A stretch of DNA of 64,000 nucleotides. It comes from Zanthoxylum bungeanum (lineage: Eukaryota; Streptophyta; Magnoliopsida; Sapindales; Rutaceae). Position numbers and translations under genes: made by a program. The stretch spans positions 413,042 through 477,041 of the forward strand of contig SKCR01025345.1 of assembly GCA_019454045.1 (NCBI GenBank), given 5' to 3'. The notes below the pieces were generated by a model that did not search any database, was not told the origin of the DNA, and worked only from the letters and a program-made list of their open reading frames with translations. Shown here one piece after another: positions 1 through 10,786 of the stretch (position 1 is the first letter of the stretch; every line of letters begins with the position of its first letter).

Positions 1-450
1 TTGGGAATCATTCCAAAAACTTTGGCGGACGAACACATAATCGGAAAAACAAATGGAGATGAACGCATTATCTCAAGGATGTCTGAACAACTCCTTGAAA
101 TGGTCAATACTGCTGATGCATTTATTGCTTTACCAGGTGGGCTCAGAACGTTTGAAGAAATATTCACAGTGGCATCATGGGCGCACTTGAACATTCATCG
201 GAAGCCCATTGGATTACTCAACCTTGATCATTTTTTTGATTTTCTGTTTGTATTTCTTGCAGAAACCAAAAGACATGAGTTTGTCACAAAATCAGTACAA
301 GATATTTTCTTGACTGCAACAAAGGTCGAGGAATTAATTGACCAAATCTTAGCCTTTGAACCAAAAATCGACCCCATTCTTTCCAAGTTGAACTGGTCAG
401 ATAGCGATCGTGGTAAGAAGCGTAAATTGGACATAGATCTTAATCGGTAA
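1..450 (+). CDS. LOG-like cytokinin riboside 5'-monophosphate phosphoribohydrolase, 3' part
   Basis: LOG enzymes release active cytokinin bases from their riboside monophosphates in the cytosol. The visible frame (149 codons to a TAA at 448-450) shows the family order: GIIPKTL near the start, TADAFIALPGG at residues 37-47, then WAHLNIHRKPIGLLN (60-74), a C-terminal helix region, and a basic tail (RGKKRKLDIDLNR). The 5' end lies outside the window and the first codon is TTG, so no start is called. Two oddities: the family signature PGGxGTxxE reads PGGLRTFEE here, so the second glycine of the nucleotide-binding loop is arginine (GGA to AGA would do it), and the Arg-Lys usually found before the ADAF segment is missing. 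The stretch is uninterrupted, whereas classical LOG genes carry several introns, so this may be an intronless LOG-like subfamily member or a retrocopy. Family call fairly firm; activity doubtful. Confidence 0.72.
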   Translation: MGIIPKTLADEHIIGKTNGDERIISRMSEQLLEMVNTADAFIALPGGLRTFEEIFTVASWAHLNIHRKPIGLLNLDHFFDFLFVFLAETKRHEFVTKSVQDIFLTATKVEELIDQILAFEPKIDPILSKLNWSDSDRGKKRKLDIDLNR

Positions 451-982
451 TTTTTTTCGTAGAATTTCAGTTAACCAGGTATGATCTTCTAAACTCTTCT
501 TCTACTGTTTAAGACATTGGGGAAAATGTCTCATTTAGGTTTGGGGGAGGGAATAGTTGATTAGTATCTTGTTTATTTTGTGATTTTTAGTCCAATTTTT
601 TTGAAAAATACAAAAAAATTGAAAAATTTTACAAAAAATCAAAAAAAAATATTTAGTATTTTTGTGTTTTTAATTTGATTAATCAGGTGAAATTGGTGTG
701 AGATAGCTGTGTAAGGAGTTTCCACTCTTGATACGTATCTCAAACCTATTTTCGAAACAAGTTAATTTTTATTTATTTCCTTTTGAATTATTTAATTTGT
801 GAATTCTCCATAAAATTGACTAAAATGAATCTTCATATGCTCAGTTGGCAGGTATTATCAACATGCATGGTAACATACAGACATGAGCTGTAATTGAAAA
901 GTTTATAATATTCAGTGCTCTACTTTAATTGGAGGAAGCATCTATAAATAGCAATGAAGTAATAAAAATATTAAAAAAATAC
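451..982. other. A/T-rich intergenic stretch downstream of the LOG-like gene
   Basis: No coding potential seen. It would include the 3' UTR of the LOG-like gene. A-runs and T-runs dominate 590-665. No clear polyadenylation signal stands out. Confidence 0.4.
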
Positions 983-1223
983 GTCTGAGATTCGAGTTAT
1001 TAAGTCTGTAAGGGTGTTTTATCACCTAGTGCCCTAAAGCCAACTGGTTTGGGAGTCACTGGCCCAAAGCTCGTTACATGGATCGAAGATGTTGCCAAAA
1101 AAAATATATATATCTGAAGTCTGAGTAATTAAGTCCATATGGGTGTCTTGACACCTAGTGCCCTAAAGCCAACTGGTTTGGGAGTCACTGGCCCAAAGCT
1201 CGCTACATAGATGGAAGATATTG
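983..1223. repeat. Imperfect direct repeat of about 105-110 bp
   Basis: Two copies (983-1094 and 1119-1223) share a core containing CCTAGTGCCCTAAAGCCAAC and the following GGTTTGGGAGTCACTGGCCC. They are separated by an A/T-rich spacer. Because a polypurine tract and a gypsy LTR follow downstream, this is plausibly part of the untranslated 3' region of that element, but it could be independent. Confidence 0.6.
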
Positions 1224-1779
1224 TATATAAATAAAAAAAAATTAAAAGAGAAAAAAAATCAGAAAAATCAGAAAAAAAAAATATTCCATTGCTAAAAAAA
1301 GTGTGAATTCTGATAAAATTTTAGGACAAAAATATTACTCTCTTTTCAACTACACTTGTGATTGTTGTGGGCAAAATGAGTTGATTAATATTTTGTTGGC
1401 TGTGTATATGGAGAATGGTAAAAATAATCGAAGAATTTACTTATTCGGTAATTTAAAAAGAAACAAAACAATTATTGACTTGGATAAGAAGTTTCACCTG
1501 TTAAGTCACTAACTTCTTTATTCTCTTGTCTTTTTTCTTTTGTGTTCATTAGTTTTACTATCTTTTTACTTTTATCAAACGTTTGTGCGTATCGTTGATG
1601 TAAGCCCTCACGAGACTACAACTCGTCCACTAGGGGACACCTAGAGGTTTAAAGGGTTGTTGCATACGCTAAATGCAACTGTGATCCCTACGAAAGTGGC
1701 TTAGTATAATTTTAATTATTTATTATATTATATTTTATTGTTTTTCTCGAGGACTAGCAAAATGTTAGGTTTTTGGGTG
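1224..1779 (+). mobile_element. 3' internal remnant of a gypsy-type retrotransposon, with polypurine tract
   Basis: The segment from about 1,580 carries text typical of the untranslated end of plant gypsy elements, including CTCGAGGACTAGCAAAATG at about 1,747 and a G-rich tract (TTAGGTTTTTGGGTG) directly before an LTR start. A 69-codon open frame at 1,303-1,512 has no similarity I recognise and is probably not a gene. Everything upstream in the element (gag, pol) is absent. Confidence 0.5.
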
Positions 1780-2235
1780 TGATGAGTGGTAATTATATCA
1801 CTATTTCCCAATCATTTTACCTAATATTTTAGTTAGTTTCTCGAATTTTATGAACGTTTTGATGAATTCTTATTTATTTTACAGATAAAAATAATATTGG
1901 GACTTAATGGAATCAACTCTGGGCTAAAACGATGAAATCCGGAAGAAAAAAAGGTCAAAAACGAAAATTTACTGTACACGTCACGAAGTGCAGTCCTAAA
2001 TTCTAATTTTGCGCAAGTTTGATATTTTGACCATAAATTTTTCATCCGATATCCAATTGAGCTGATGCAAGTTGTAGATTAAAGACGACTCAAAGATCTA
2101 CAACTTCGAAGAACAAAATAATTTCGAATTCTGAAGGTTTCATGACCGAATTAGATGAACAATCCAAAATTGTGTTATGTTTAATTACTAAAGTCATTTT
2201 CAAAAATATAAAACTTTTTCAAACTTCCACCAAAC

Positions 2236-2376
2236 ATGCAAGCATGTTTGGTGGAGTGTTTTGTGCCATGTTTGGTGCCTTGTTTGATGCCATATTTGGT
2301 GGAGTGTTTGTTGGAGTGTTTTGTGGCATGTTTGGTGGAGCAATTGGTGGAGCAATTAGTGGAGAAATTGGTTGAA
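2236..2376 (+). repeat. Degenerate GTTTGGTGGAGT minisatellite inside the LTR
   Basis: About a dozen imperfect units of 9-15 bp around a TTTGGTGGAG core follow each other. They give overlapping low-complexity open frames (runs of FGGVF or VECFVPCLV-like residues) that should not be called genes. Confidence 0.7.
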
Positions 2377-2622
2377 GCCTTTAGATTTTCCTATAAATAC
2401 CAAGCCATTTCATTTGTAATTCTCATGTTTTCCTTAGGTTTTTTTAAGGAATTTAAGGATTGCATCTTGTTTATATTTATTTTCAGTATTCAATTTATGT
2501 ATTTTTATTTTCAGTATAGTAGTAGTTTATTTTACTTCAGGAATGGTGAAGCTTTTATTATTTTAGTTTTGATTAATCTCCCTTAATTATAATATGGAAA
2601 TTATAATTTAACATAAAAGGTT

Positions 2623-2808
2623 ATACCGCTTTAATGGCTGGTTTTATTTATTTCATTAATGTGACACCGCCTATATGGCCGATTTTTATGTGACAATGAT
2701 TACCGCCTATATGGCTGGTTTATGGACAAATAATGATACCGCCTTTATGGTCGGTCGGACTTAATTAAAATCTAACTTAATGAGGATACCACATATATAG
2801 CTGGTTGG
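2623..2808 (+). repeat. Five spaced copies of a TACCGCCTATATGGCTGGTT motif
   Basis: Copies start near 2,623, 2,663, 2,700, 2,738 and 2,785. Each keeps a TACCGCC-TATGG-GG pattern separated by unlike A/T-rich text of 15-25 bp. The regular spacing inside an LTR suggests repeated regulatory or structural units, or simple replication slippage. Confidence 0.6.
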
Positions 2809-3619
2809 TAATATCACTGATAAATTCTATATTATAATAAGGGAGATTTCTAAATTAGAAATAGTAATGTGGATCCCCAACCCCCCCAAGCATTTTATTT
2901 TTATTCTAGGGAAGTGATGAAACACAATATCCACACACTTAATAATTGATTTTCTTTTTATGGGTAATTCTTTAGTTTGTTTATTGAGTCTTAAGCTTAA
3001 TGCTTCTTGTTAATTGGCCATTAATAAGATTGTTTTGGTAAACTTAAAATGAACTTGACGAAAGAGATTTTAGGTTTCAGCCTTAGATTCAATAGCCCAC
3101 GATCTTCCTTGAGGATAAATAATCCTTTAATAGATTTCCTTACAGGATAGACATATACCTGTCGGGCGGGGGTAGCCACTTTTGGAACTTGAACTTAATG
3201 AATTCAGGTAACTTGGTTAACATAGACATATGATTAATTGGGTTATTTGGGTATTTGTATCTGACCATCGACAGAGGGTTTTGCATATCTTCGTGTTCCA
3301 GGTTAGCAAACTGACTTATTACACATGTATAAGAGAATCAATTCATCTTTAGGATAATATTGTGTGGAATCACAACCCTAGATCTTTGTGTCTTTTATTT
3401 ATTTTTCTTAGTATTTTCTTTTGTTTATTTTATTTAAGGAAATCCACATTCAACCAACCAAAAGTAATCATTCTCTTCTCCTTAATTAGATACTTGTAAA
3501 TAAATAGTATCAATAATTAATAACAACAGTAGGAATGAAGTCCTCGTGGGATCGATATTTTTATACTACTTGAACGATACGTGCGCTTGCCTTATACGCG
3601 TGTGATTATGCACCGATCA

Positions 3620-4686
3620 ACAAACACAACCTCCCATCTTAATTCAATTATGCCACCACCATTTCCTTTTGTTAATCACACCAACTTTGTATTTTAGGAG
3701 TGTTTTAGATTGAATCTAAGGAGAGGGTGAGGAGAGTATTTTAGTTGTGAATAAAGAGAGTTTTGAAGACAATTACAGAGAGATTTGAGAGCATTTTCAG
3801 AAGTTTTTAGAGAGAAAAATGAAACTAGTAGAAAGAGAAACAACTAGAGAGAGAAAGTGCCTAGTTCGACGTCGTCCAATCTCTGTTTCCGATGAGTGAC
3901 CACGTTTGGAGAATCCTCTCGACGAGACGAATCCAACGACACTAATCTGCTGCAGTGATTCCACCAGACGCTCCTCCACGCGCGGCCTCGTCTCCTCCTC
4001 CACGCACCACCGCGCCTGTACCTCACCTCCCGGATCAGAATTTTCCCCTCGTCGAGATACTCAGTATGGACATTTCGTTTGCCTAAATCTGACCTTCAGT
4101 TGTTCAGAAACGAGCCAAAAATGATAGTTATCGTCGTTTGACATAACCACCGTGCTTCAACTGTCATCACCACCATCACTGTGATCCTTATGACGTATAC
4201 TAACCATTGGTTCTGTCGTTATAAAATTTGGAGGTCGTTGGAGTTTGGTATGTGATTGTTACCGTTTTGGGGTGTAAACGTAAGATTTTTAAAGTCTTGG
4301 ACTTAATTGCATATTGGCATGATTATGAGTATAAATCTGTAAATTCTATTTTTCAGGGGTTAATTAGTAATATTTGAGAGTTTTAGGACTATATGGAGAT
4401 AATAGAAAAGTTTTAAGGTTAAATTGAAAATTTAAAAAGTGTTTGGGTAAATTCATAAATTTAGCAAAATTGAGGGACCTGATCATAATTTTATATTTTT
4501 CAGATGTCAACGAGGATATAGATATATTGAGGACTTTTGCATAGATTGAGGTAAGTACAACGCATGATGATTCCCTTAACATAATTATTTGTTGATTGAG
4601 GGTTGGCATGAAAGTGTGTGTGTGTGTGTATATGTGTATGTATATATATAATGATATAATTATAGTTATCTATATGTGTAAATATT

Positions 4687-4718
<32 letters not shown>

Positions 4719-4882
4719 ATATATATATATTTTATTGAGTTATTGAAGACATGAGAAATATAAATCTGTGATTGTTGAGATGAGATTGATGGATTGAATG
4801 TGAGATTTGATTGTATTGGATGATGAGTGTTATTATATTATGCTGCCAAATTTTGTATAATAGTGGTCAGAGATGAGATGAG
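3620..4882 (+). mobile_element. LTR family X, copy 1, left part (interrupted)
   Basis: Aligns by eye to the complete solo LTR at 19,797-22,009 across the GAGAGAGAAA-rich segment, the GACGTCGTC and CTCTCGACGAGACGAA block, the TTTGGAGGTCGTTGGAG block and the GTAAGTACAA-GATTCCCTTAACATAATT block. Its own 5' end is missing (the gypsy LTR abuts it). A Y-family solo LTR then splits it. The short open frames here on either strand are not genes. Confidence 0.7.
4681..4731. repeat. (TA)n microsatellite
   Basis: Two runs of TA dinucleotides in the family X LTR. The solo copy at 19,797 has an (AT)n run at the corresponding place, so it is an inherited feature of the family. Confidence 0.85.
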
Positions 4883-7287
4883 TGTAGGGGTTGGTGCTCA
4901 GAGCGCCAATTCCCGGTTGTATTTTGTTAAATACTTCTGTAAAACGTTATTATCAATAATAATATATGCAGTTTCTATAATATAATCTAATCTTTTATAT
5001 GGTAAAGACGTAATGACCCTAGAATGATTAGTCATGATACAGTTGCAAAAGCGTCGCAACGGACATTGAGTCGTATCATGACGTTGTCATTCTCAGACAG
5101 TTCCTGGTCAAGGTTTACACTACTTGGTCAGTATAGTAAACCCGTTGAGACCGGTACATGTCGTATACTGGAATATATGATTCCAATGGTTTCTCAATGA
5201 ACCATAAGTCTTGGAGACTAGTATAGACGTGTAGGTGTTTATAGCGGATAAACACTGAACGACTCACCGAAGATTCTTAATGGATGGTACACCAGCGTCA
5301 ATAAGAATCTTCTTGGGTTGAGTAGCACTTGTGATTCTTAGACTTGAGATGCCATTGTGGGCACATGAGACATCTTCTACACTTAGACGGCAGTCACGTC
5401 ACCGATCTATTTAGATCAGACCTCCGCCTGTTCGTTGGGTGTAGATAGATCCTCAGGGTGTCCTATGTGTATCAAGATAGGATCCGTCAGTTCTGTGTAC
5501 CAGAGCATAGGTAGTCCATATGATTAGCAATCAGATAAAACCATGGGCCCGTGGTAAAGTTTAGAAGCTAGTTCTAAACATTCTTTTTGAGATTGCTAAT
5601 GGAAAAGTCGACTGGATAATCCCCATAGAGATTTGACGTTTACATCTGTATCTCTGGGATTTATCCGGATACCTGTGACGGAGGGATTATACATCTGCCA
5701 TGACCTCGACCTGTATGGTTCAACGAGATTATCCGTGATCGTCATAATCTACGGGTGGATAGATTATGGACACGAAATTTGATTTCGTGACGGAAATACC
5801 TGAACCTAGAGAGTCTCAATAATGAAACATACTCGTAGAGCACTAGAGCAACATTAAATAAATAATATTGATTATTTGTAAAGTCGTTTAAAGGTTAAAC
5901 GCAAGATACGTGCAAAAAAGGACCCGATAGTCATTTACGTAATTATTGTGTATTTACATTTAATACTTGATTAATTTAAATACACATTAATTAATAGTCA
6001 AAATGAGTTATTTGACTTTTATCCTAAATGAATATATGTTTTTAATATTTAATGTAAATATTATACATATATTTAATATATTTGTATTTGATTAATTAAT
6101 TAATTGTTAAATGATTAAATTAATTAAAATATAAATATTTAATGTTAGGATATTTGATTTGTAATGATTAAAGTTGCTTAATTAAAGTAAATAAATATCT
6201 ATAAAGTAGTTTTAGATATTTAATTTACTTTAACCAAATTAATTGTCAAATGAAATTGAAATTTATTCTTGTTGCATTTGGTATATCATTTTCGGCCAAG
6301 GCATATTCCAACAAGTATAAATTTTTTTCATTTCATTTTAATTTGATAACCTAATACACATTTCACAAAAGTAAAACTCCATTGAAGAAAGCTTGAAGAA
6401 CTTTGAGAAAGAAAGAAAAATCCAAGAAAGCTTGATTTTAGTAAGTTTTCTCCAACTTACTATTAGTAGGGAAATTGTTCCTTAGGATCTAGGCTTTCAT
6501 ATTTGATATCCTAAGGTTATTTCTTTCTTTGTTCTTTGTGGTTTTTGTTGATGGAAAACTTTGGTGAAATTGTAAAGCATGTATGATGAAGAAAGGATAT
6601 GACTATTGTAGTTATATGTAATCTTTTAAGGTTTATGAAACCATGTTGCTATTCTAGAGTTGTTGACCCACTCTTAAATGACCTAGATTTGATCTTGAGT
6701 TGTTTCATTGTGTTGAGACTTGAATTGGATGTAAGATTGATGATTGAAGTAATTGATTTGGTGTATTAAGTCCAATTTGTCCAATTTGTTGAAATTGAGA
6801 AATTAGGGTTTATAACCAATTCTGAATTTGGGGCTTTTGAGATATGTTGAGCATTTGGGTGTGTATATGATGCATGCAAAGTTTCATGTTGATTGGATTT
6901 CATTTAGATGAGTTTTGAGACATGAAATGACCAAATGGTCATTAAGCCCTCCAAATGAGGCTCACGGCATTTGGATGCCAATTTGGGGATTTTGTGTCTT
7001 TTGGTGTTTTGATGTTTTGAACATGCTAAGTTCATCTTAGAAATGATTTAGAATCATTCAAAATTGATTGGATCAATTCGGACTAAAATGGACAAAATAC
7101 CATATAAGGGTAATTTGGTAATTTCACTTGAATTTGATTCATTTGAAATTTTATTTCATTATTTGATTATTGGGTAATTAAATAAATGTGTTTATTTATT
7201 TAATCCAAGAAAAAGTTTTGAAATCTGAAAATCGGATTTTCACCGCTTCCGCTGCGTTACCGGATTCACCCGTATAAAACCCCTTCA
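4883..7287 (+). mobile_element. Solo LTR, family Y copy 1 (copia type), 2,405 bp
   Basis: Starts TGTAGGGGTTGGTGCTC and ends AACCCCTTCA, flanked by the 5-bp target duplication ATGAG at 4,878-4,882 and 7,288-7,292. It sits inside the family X LTR, whose text resumes at 7,293. Assignment to Ty1/copia comes from copy 3 (54,670), which is followed by an initiator tRNA-Met primer site. The block at about 5,100-5,800 is the most conserved between copies and is dense in inverted repeats: GGTTTAC/GTAAACC (5,112-5,142), GTGTTTAT/ATAAACAC (5,235-5,255), an 11-bp stem at 5,269-5,312, CATAATCTA/TAGATTATG (5,743-5,768) and CACGAAAT/ATTTCGTG (5,771-5,789). No open reading frame of note. Confidence 0.85.
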
Positions 7288-7971
7288 ATGAGCTGAGCTG
7301 AGATGAGATGAGCTGAGATGTGATGAGAGAGCTCATAAGAGGCTATGCGATGTTATGCATAATTAGAGGTGGAGAGTGTTTCAGTTCTCACTTACACATT
7401 TATGCGTGATGATATGGTGGGAAACCTTGAGAGTTATGATGAGGTACTCTCCCATTGGTTTCAATCTATTATTATACCAGACCCGGATTAGCAACCATGT
7501 TTGATGGATGTTTGTATTGTTGTGAAAATGGTTGCTTGAGATGATGCTTATTATAATATATGTTATTTTCAAATATTATTACATATATATACATACATAT
7601 CCATATTTTATTGGTGAGGTCATGTTGAGAGTATGAATGCTTTACTTACCGAGTTCTTTAAGCTCACCCTTATCCCAAACATCCTAGTAGTTCGTCAACA
7701 CAATAGTAGCAGTACCCGGATTTGATCCACGTGCCACAATGGCTTTTCGGGTTTATCCAGATATTTAAGATATTATTTTCATGTTCTTAAAATTTGTGTT
7801 GTAAACTTTAATATTGAAGGCTTTATTCAGAGATTTGCTAAATTGTAATTTAAGAAGCATTAATTTATTTGCATATATGTTTGAATTGTGTGACATGTAG
7901 GATGCTCAAACTAATGAAGTCCACGAACCCCTTTCTAGAGTTGGGCTCATTTTAGGGAGAGGGTTGTGACA
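7288..7971 (+). mobile_element. LTR family X, copy 1, right part
   Basis: Continuation of the X LTR after the Y insertion. It matches 21,300-22,009 of the solo copy, including GATATGGTGGGAAACCTTG, TTTGATCCACGTG and the terminal GGGTTGTGACA. It ends at 7,971. Confidence 0.75.
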
Positions 7972-8550
7972 TTATTAATCATAAATATAAGGCTACAAGC
8001 ATAGTTAAGCCTATATTTTTTTTTTTATGTTTACTTGTAGGGGAAATATTAGTAATCTCAATCATGAGCCCTAACTTTATCCAAAGTTTTATCATCTTAT
8101 CCTCGCTTGCTAGTTTCCTTCGCACATTTTCTTGACCCAAATATGTCTTTAGGCCAGTAAGTTATCTTTATTTAGGGTTCTTGAACAATAAAGATTAATT
8201 CCGAGGACCAAAATTGGATCTTTATTGATGAATTCTTCAATAATAAGTAAAATTCAAAGAATGGAAGAGATGGGAAGAGTGAACCTTGGCCTTTAAAGAT
8301 TGGACCCTTAAAGACAAGATTAAAATCTTTCTAAAATGGACTCTAGAAATCGATGAATAAATCAAAATAAAAGATCGATTTTGACATGAAATGGATATAT
8401 ATATATATATATCTCTAATTTATATTTATGAAATGATCAAATAGTATTGAGGATTGGGAAAGACGCACCTCTAGTGTACCAGTTTTTGTGTCCACGGTAA
8501 ATACTGAGTAGTCAAGTGCGGAGAAGATAATTATTAAAAGCATCTAAGTA
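7972..8550. other. Unassigned A/T-rich stretch
   Basis: No gene or recognisable element. Holds a T-run (8,017-8,026) and a short (AT)n run near 8,396-8,413. Could be internal sequence of the family X element, since it directly follows the X LTR terminus, but no primer site is visible. Confidence 0.35.
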
Positions 8551-8555
8551 GTAAG

Positions 8556-10781
8556 TGTTAGAGTTGGTACTCGGCGTGCCGATTTCTTATGTATTTCCTT
8601 GTAAATACGTGTATGAACAATATTTTATTGTGAATAAAATTTACAGTTTCGTCAATATATTTTCTTTAAAATGGTAAAAGTGTAATAGACCTAGGAATGA
8701 TTTAGTTATAACGTAATTGTAAAAACGTCGTAATTGACATTGAGAAATGTTATAACAATATCATTCTTAAACTGTTCCTGGTCAAGGTTTACATTATTGA
8801 TCCGAAAGTTAACTCGGGAGATTGGTACATGTCAAATATAAGAATATTAGATTCTGTTGGTTTATCTCAATGAGTTGCGAGTCTAGGGAGACTCGAATAG
8901 ATATGTAGGTGTTCATAATAGATGAGCACTTAATGAATCACAGAAGATTCCTAATAGATGGTACGCTTACGTCAATAGGAATCTTCTCGAGTTGAGTAGC
9001 ATAGTGGTCCTTCGACTTGTGATATCACGGTGGATATATAAGTTATCCTCCACACTTTGATGACAGTCACGTCTTTGACATTTTTAGGTTAGATCTTCGC
9101 CTGTTCATTGGGTGTGGATTGATGCTCATGATATTCAGTGATGTGTCCAGAGAGGATTCATTAGTTCTGCGTGCAGGATTTAGGTATCCACTTCATGAGA
9201 TTACGATTTATCAAATCCATGGCCATGGTACACTCGAAAATTAGTTCTAAGTGTTATTGAGAAATCGTGAATCTATACGTTGACGGGATTATACTTTATG
9301 AGATTTGACGATTATATCTATGTCTCTGGTATTTATCCGGATACCTATGACAGAAGGATTATACATATGCGAAGATCTCAACTGTATGGTTCAACAAGAA
9401 TATCCATGGTCGTCATAATTTATGAGTGGGTAAATTATGGACACGGGATTGGATTCCGTGAGGAATATACCTGAACTTAGAGAGTCTCGCATAATCAAAA
9501 ATACTCATAGAGCACCATGGTGACTTAAAATGAATAATATTGATTATTCGAAAATCATTTAACGGTTAAACGAAAAATTACATATGCGGGTCATTCGGTA
9601 ATTTCCTAAATTAATATGTATGTGTATTAGATACATAGTTTGATTAGATACGTATTAATTAATTATCGAATGAATTTGGAACATATGTTCATCATGTATG
9701 TATTTTAACATTTAGTGTAAATGTTGAAATACATTATACATTTAATTAAATGAATTAATTAATTAAAATATTAATTAATTTATTTATTAGGAATTTATAA
9801 GTATATTATTCACATGTATAAGACATGTGTTGTATGCTTTAAATTGTGACATGTGGACTTGTTGGAAAATTTAGTGGAATGAGATATTTGTTTTGATTTA
9901 TCAAATTGTTTTATTAAATTTAAAAAAAAAATTGATTTTCTCTCTCCCACTATAAGCCTAATTATTGGCCAACAAAGGAAATGGGGTACTATTCCCATTT
10001 CTTTAACAACAACAACTAGAGAGAAAAACCTAAAAGAGAGAAAAATTTGTGAGATCAAAATCAAGCAAAAGCTTAAAGATTATTGAAGTTTACGGTAAGT
10101 TTATTAATCTTTTAGCTAGGAAAGTGTTTCCTTTGCAATTTTGGTAATACATGTGATGTATATTATTTTTCCTTCTCTTGAATATGAGTTTTTTGTTTGT
10201 TGGATGCTTATTGGGAAGATTAAATACACGTGTGATAATACTTTGGGCTTAATAATTGTTATTAGAGTTCAATTTGATCTAGGAAATAAAAGTTGTCATT
10301 CTAGAGTTTCTATACCACTTTATAGAATCCTAGAATTATTCTTGAGTGTTTTTGAATGTGGCGAGACTTTAAGAATGTTGGATTGATTACTCTAATGCTA
10401 GATTGAAAGCCAATTTAGGTGGAAATTTGGTTAATTTGATTAATTACAATTTTTAGGGTTTATGCCCATCCCAAATTGGGGCTTTTCATTCTATGAAATA
10501 ATTGGGTACATTATATGTATATTAATAATTTTGGTAGTGTTTTGGAAATACTTAATTGTGTAATTGACACTTTTGGACTAAAATGAATAAAATGCAAAAA
10601 GTTTGCTAAATTGGTAATTTTCGGTCATAAGGGTATTTTGGGTAAATCCAAATTTGATTTGGGATTAAATATTAAAATAAATAATTTATTTTAATAGTCC
10701 AAAGAAAAATTTTTAAAATTCGAAAAATCTGATTTTTCACGTTCTGTTGCGCGACCCGGTAAAACCGTGAAAACGACAACA
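8556..10781 (+). mobile_element. Solo LTR, family Y copy 2 (copia type), 2,226 bp
   Basis: Starts TGTTAGAGTTGGTACTCGG and ends GACAACA, flanked by the 5-bp duplication GTAAG (8,551-8,555 and 10,782-10,786). It shares the whole conserved block with copy 1, notably TTCCTGGTCAAGGTTTACA at about 8,775 and the stem-loops at 8,909-8,929, 8,943-8,986, 9,414-9,439 and 9,442-9,460. Point differences fall on both arms of these stems in a pairing-preserving way. Short open frames inside are not genes. Confidence 0.85.
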
Positions 10782-10786
10782 GTAAG

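Larger units (their letters stand above)
1780..3619 (+). mobile_element. Gypsy-type LTR, probably Tat/Athila-like, 1,840 bp
   Basis: It starts TGATGAGTGG just after a polypurine tract and ends ACCGATCA, giving TG...CA ends, so it is the 3' LTR of a truncated element. Landmarks common to such plant LTRs are present: the paired AGTTGTAGAT / ATCTACAACT segment near 2,070-2,106, and the GGGATCGATATTTTTATAC then ACTTGAACGATACGTGCGC segment near the 3' end. The LTR at 30,652-31,955 shares both its beginning and its 3' block. No target duplication could be found because the 5' part of the element is missing. Confidence 0.65.

Noticed and set aside
2142..2586. Cys/Phe/Gly-rich repetitive open frames
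   Set aside because: Produced by the GTTTGGTGGAGT minisatellite in an LTR; composition artefact.
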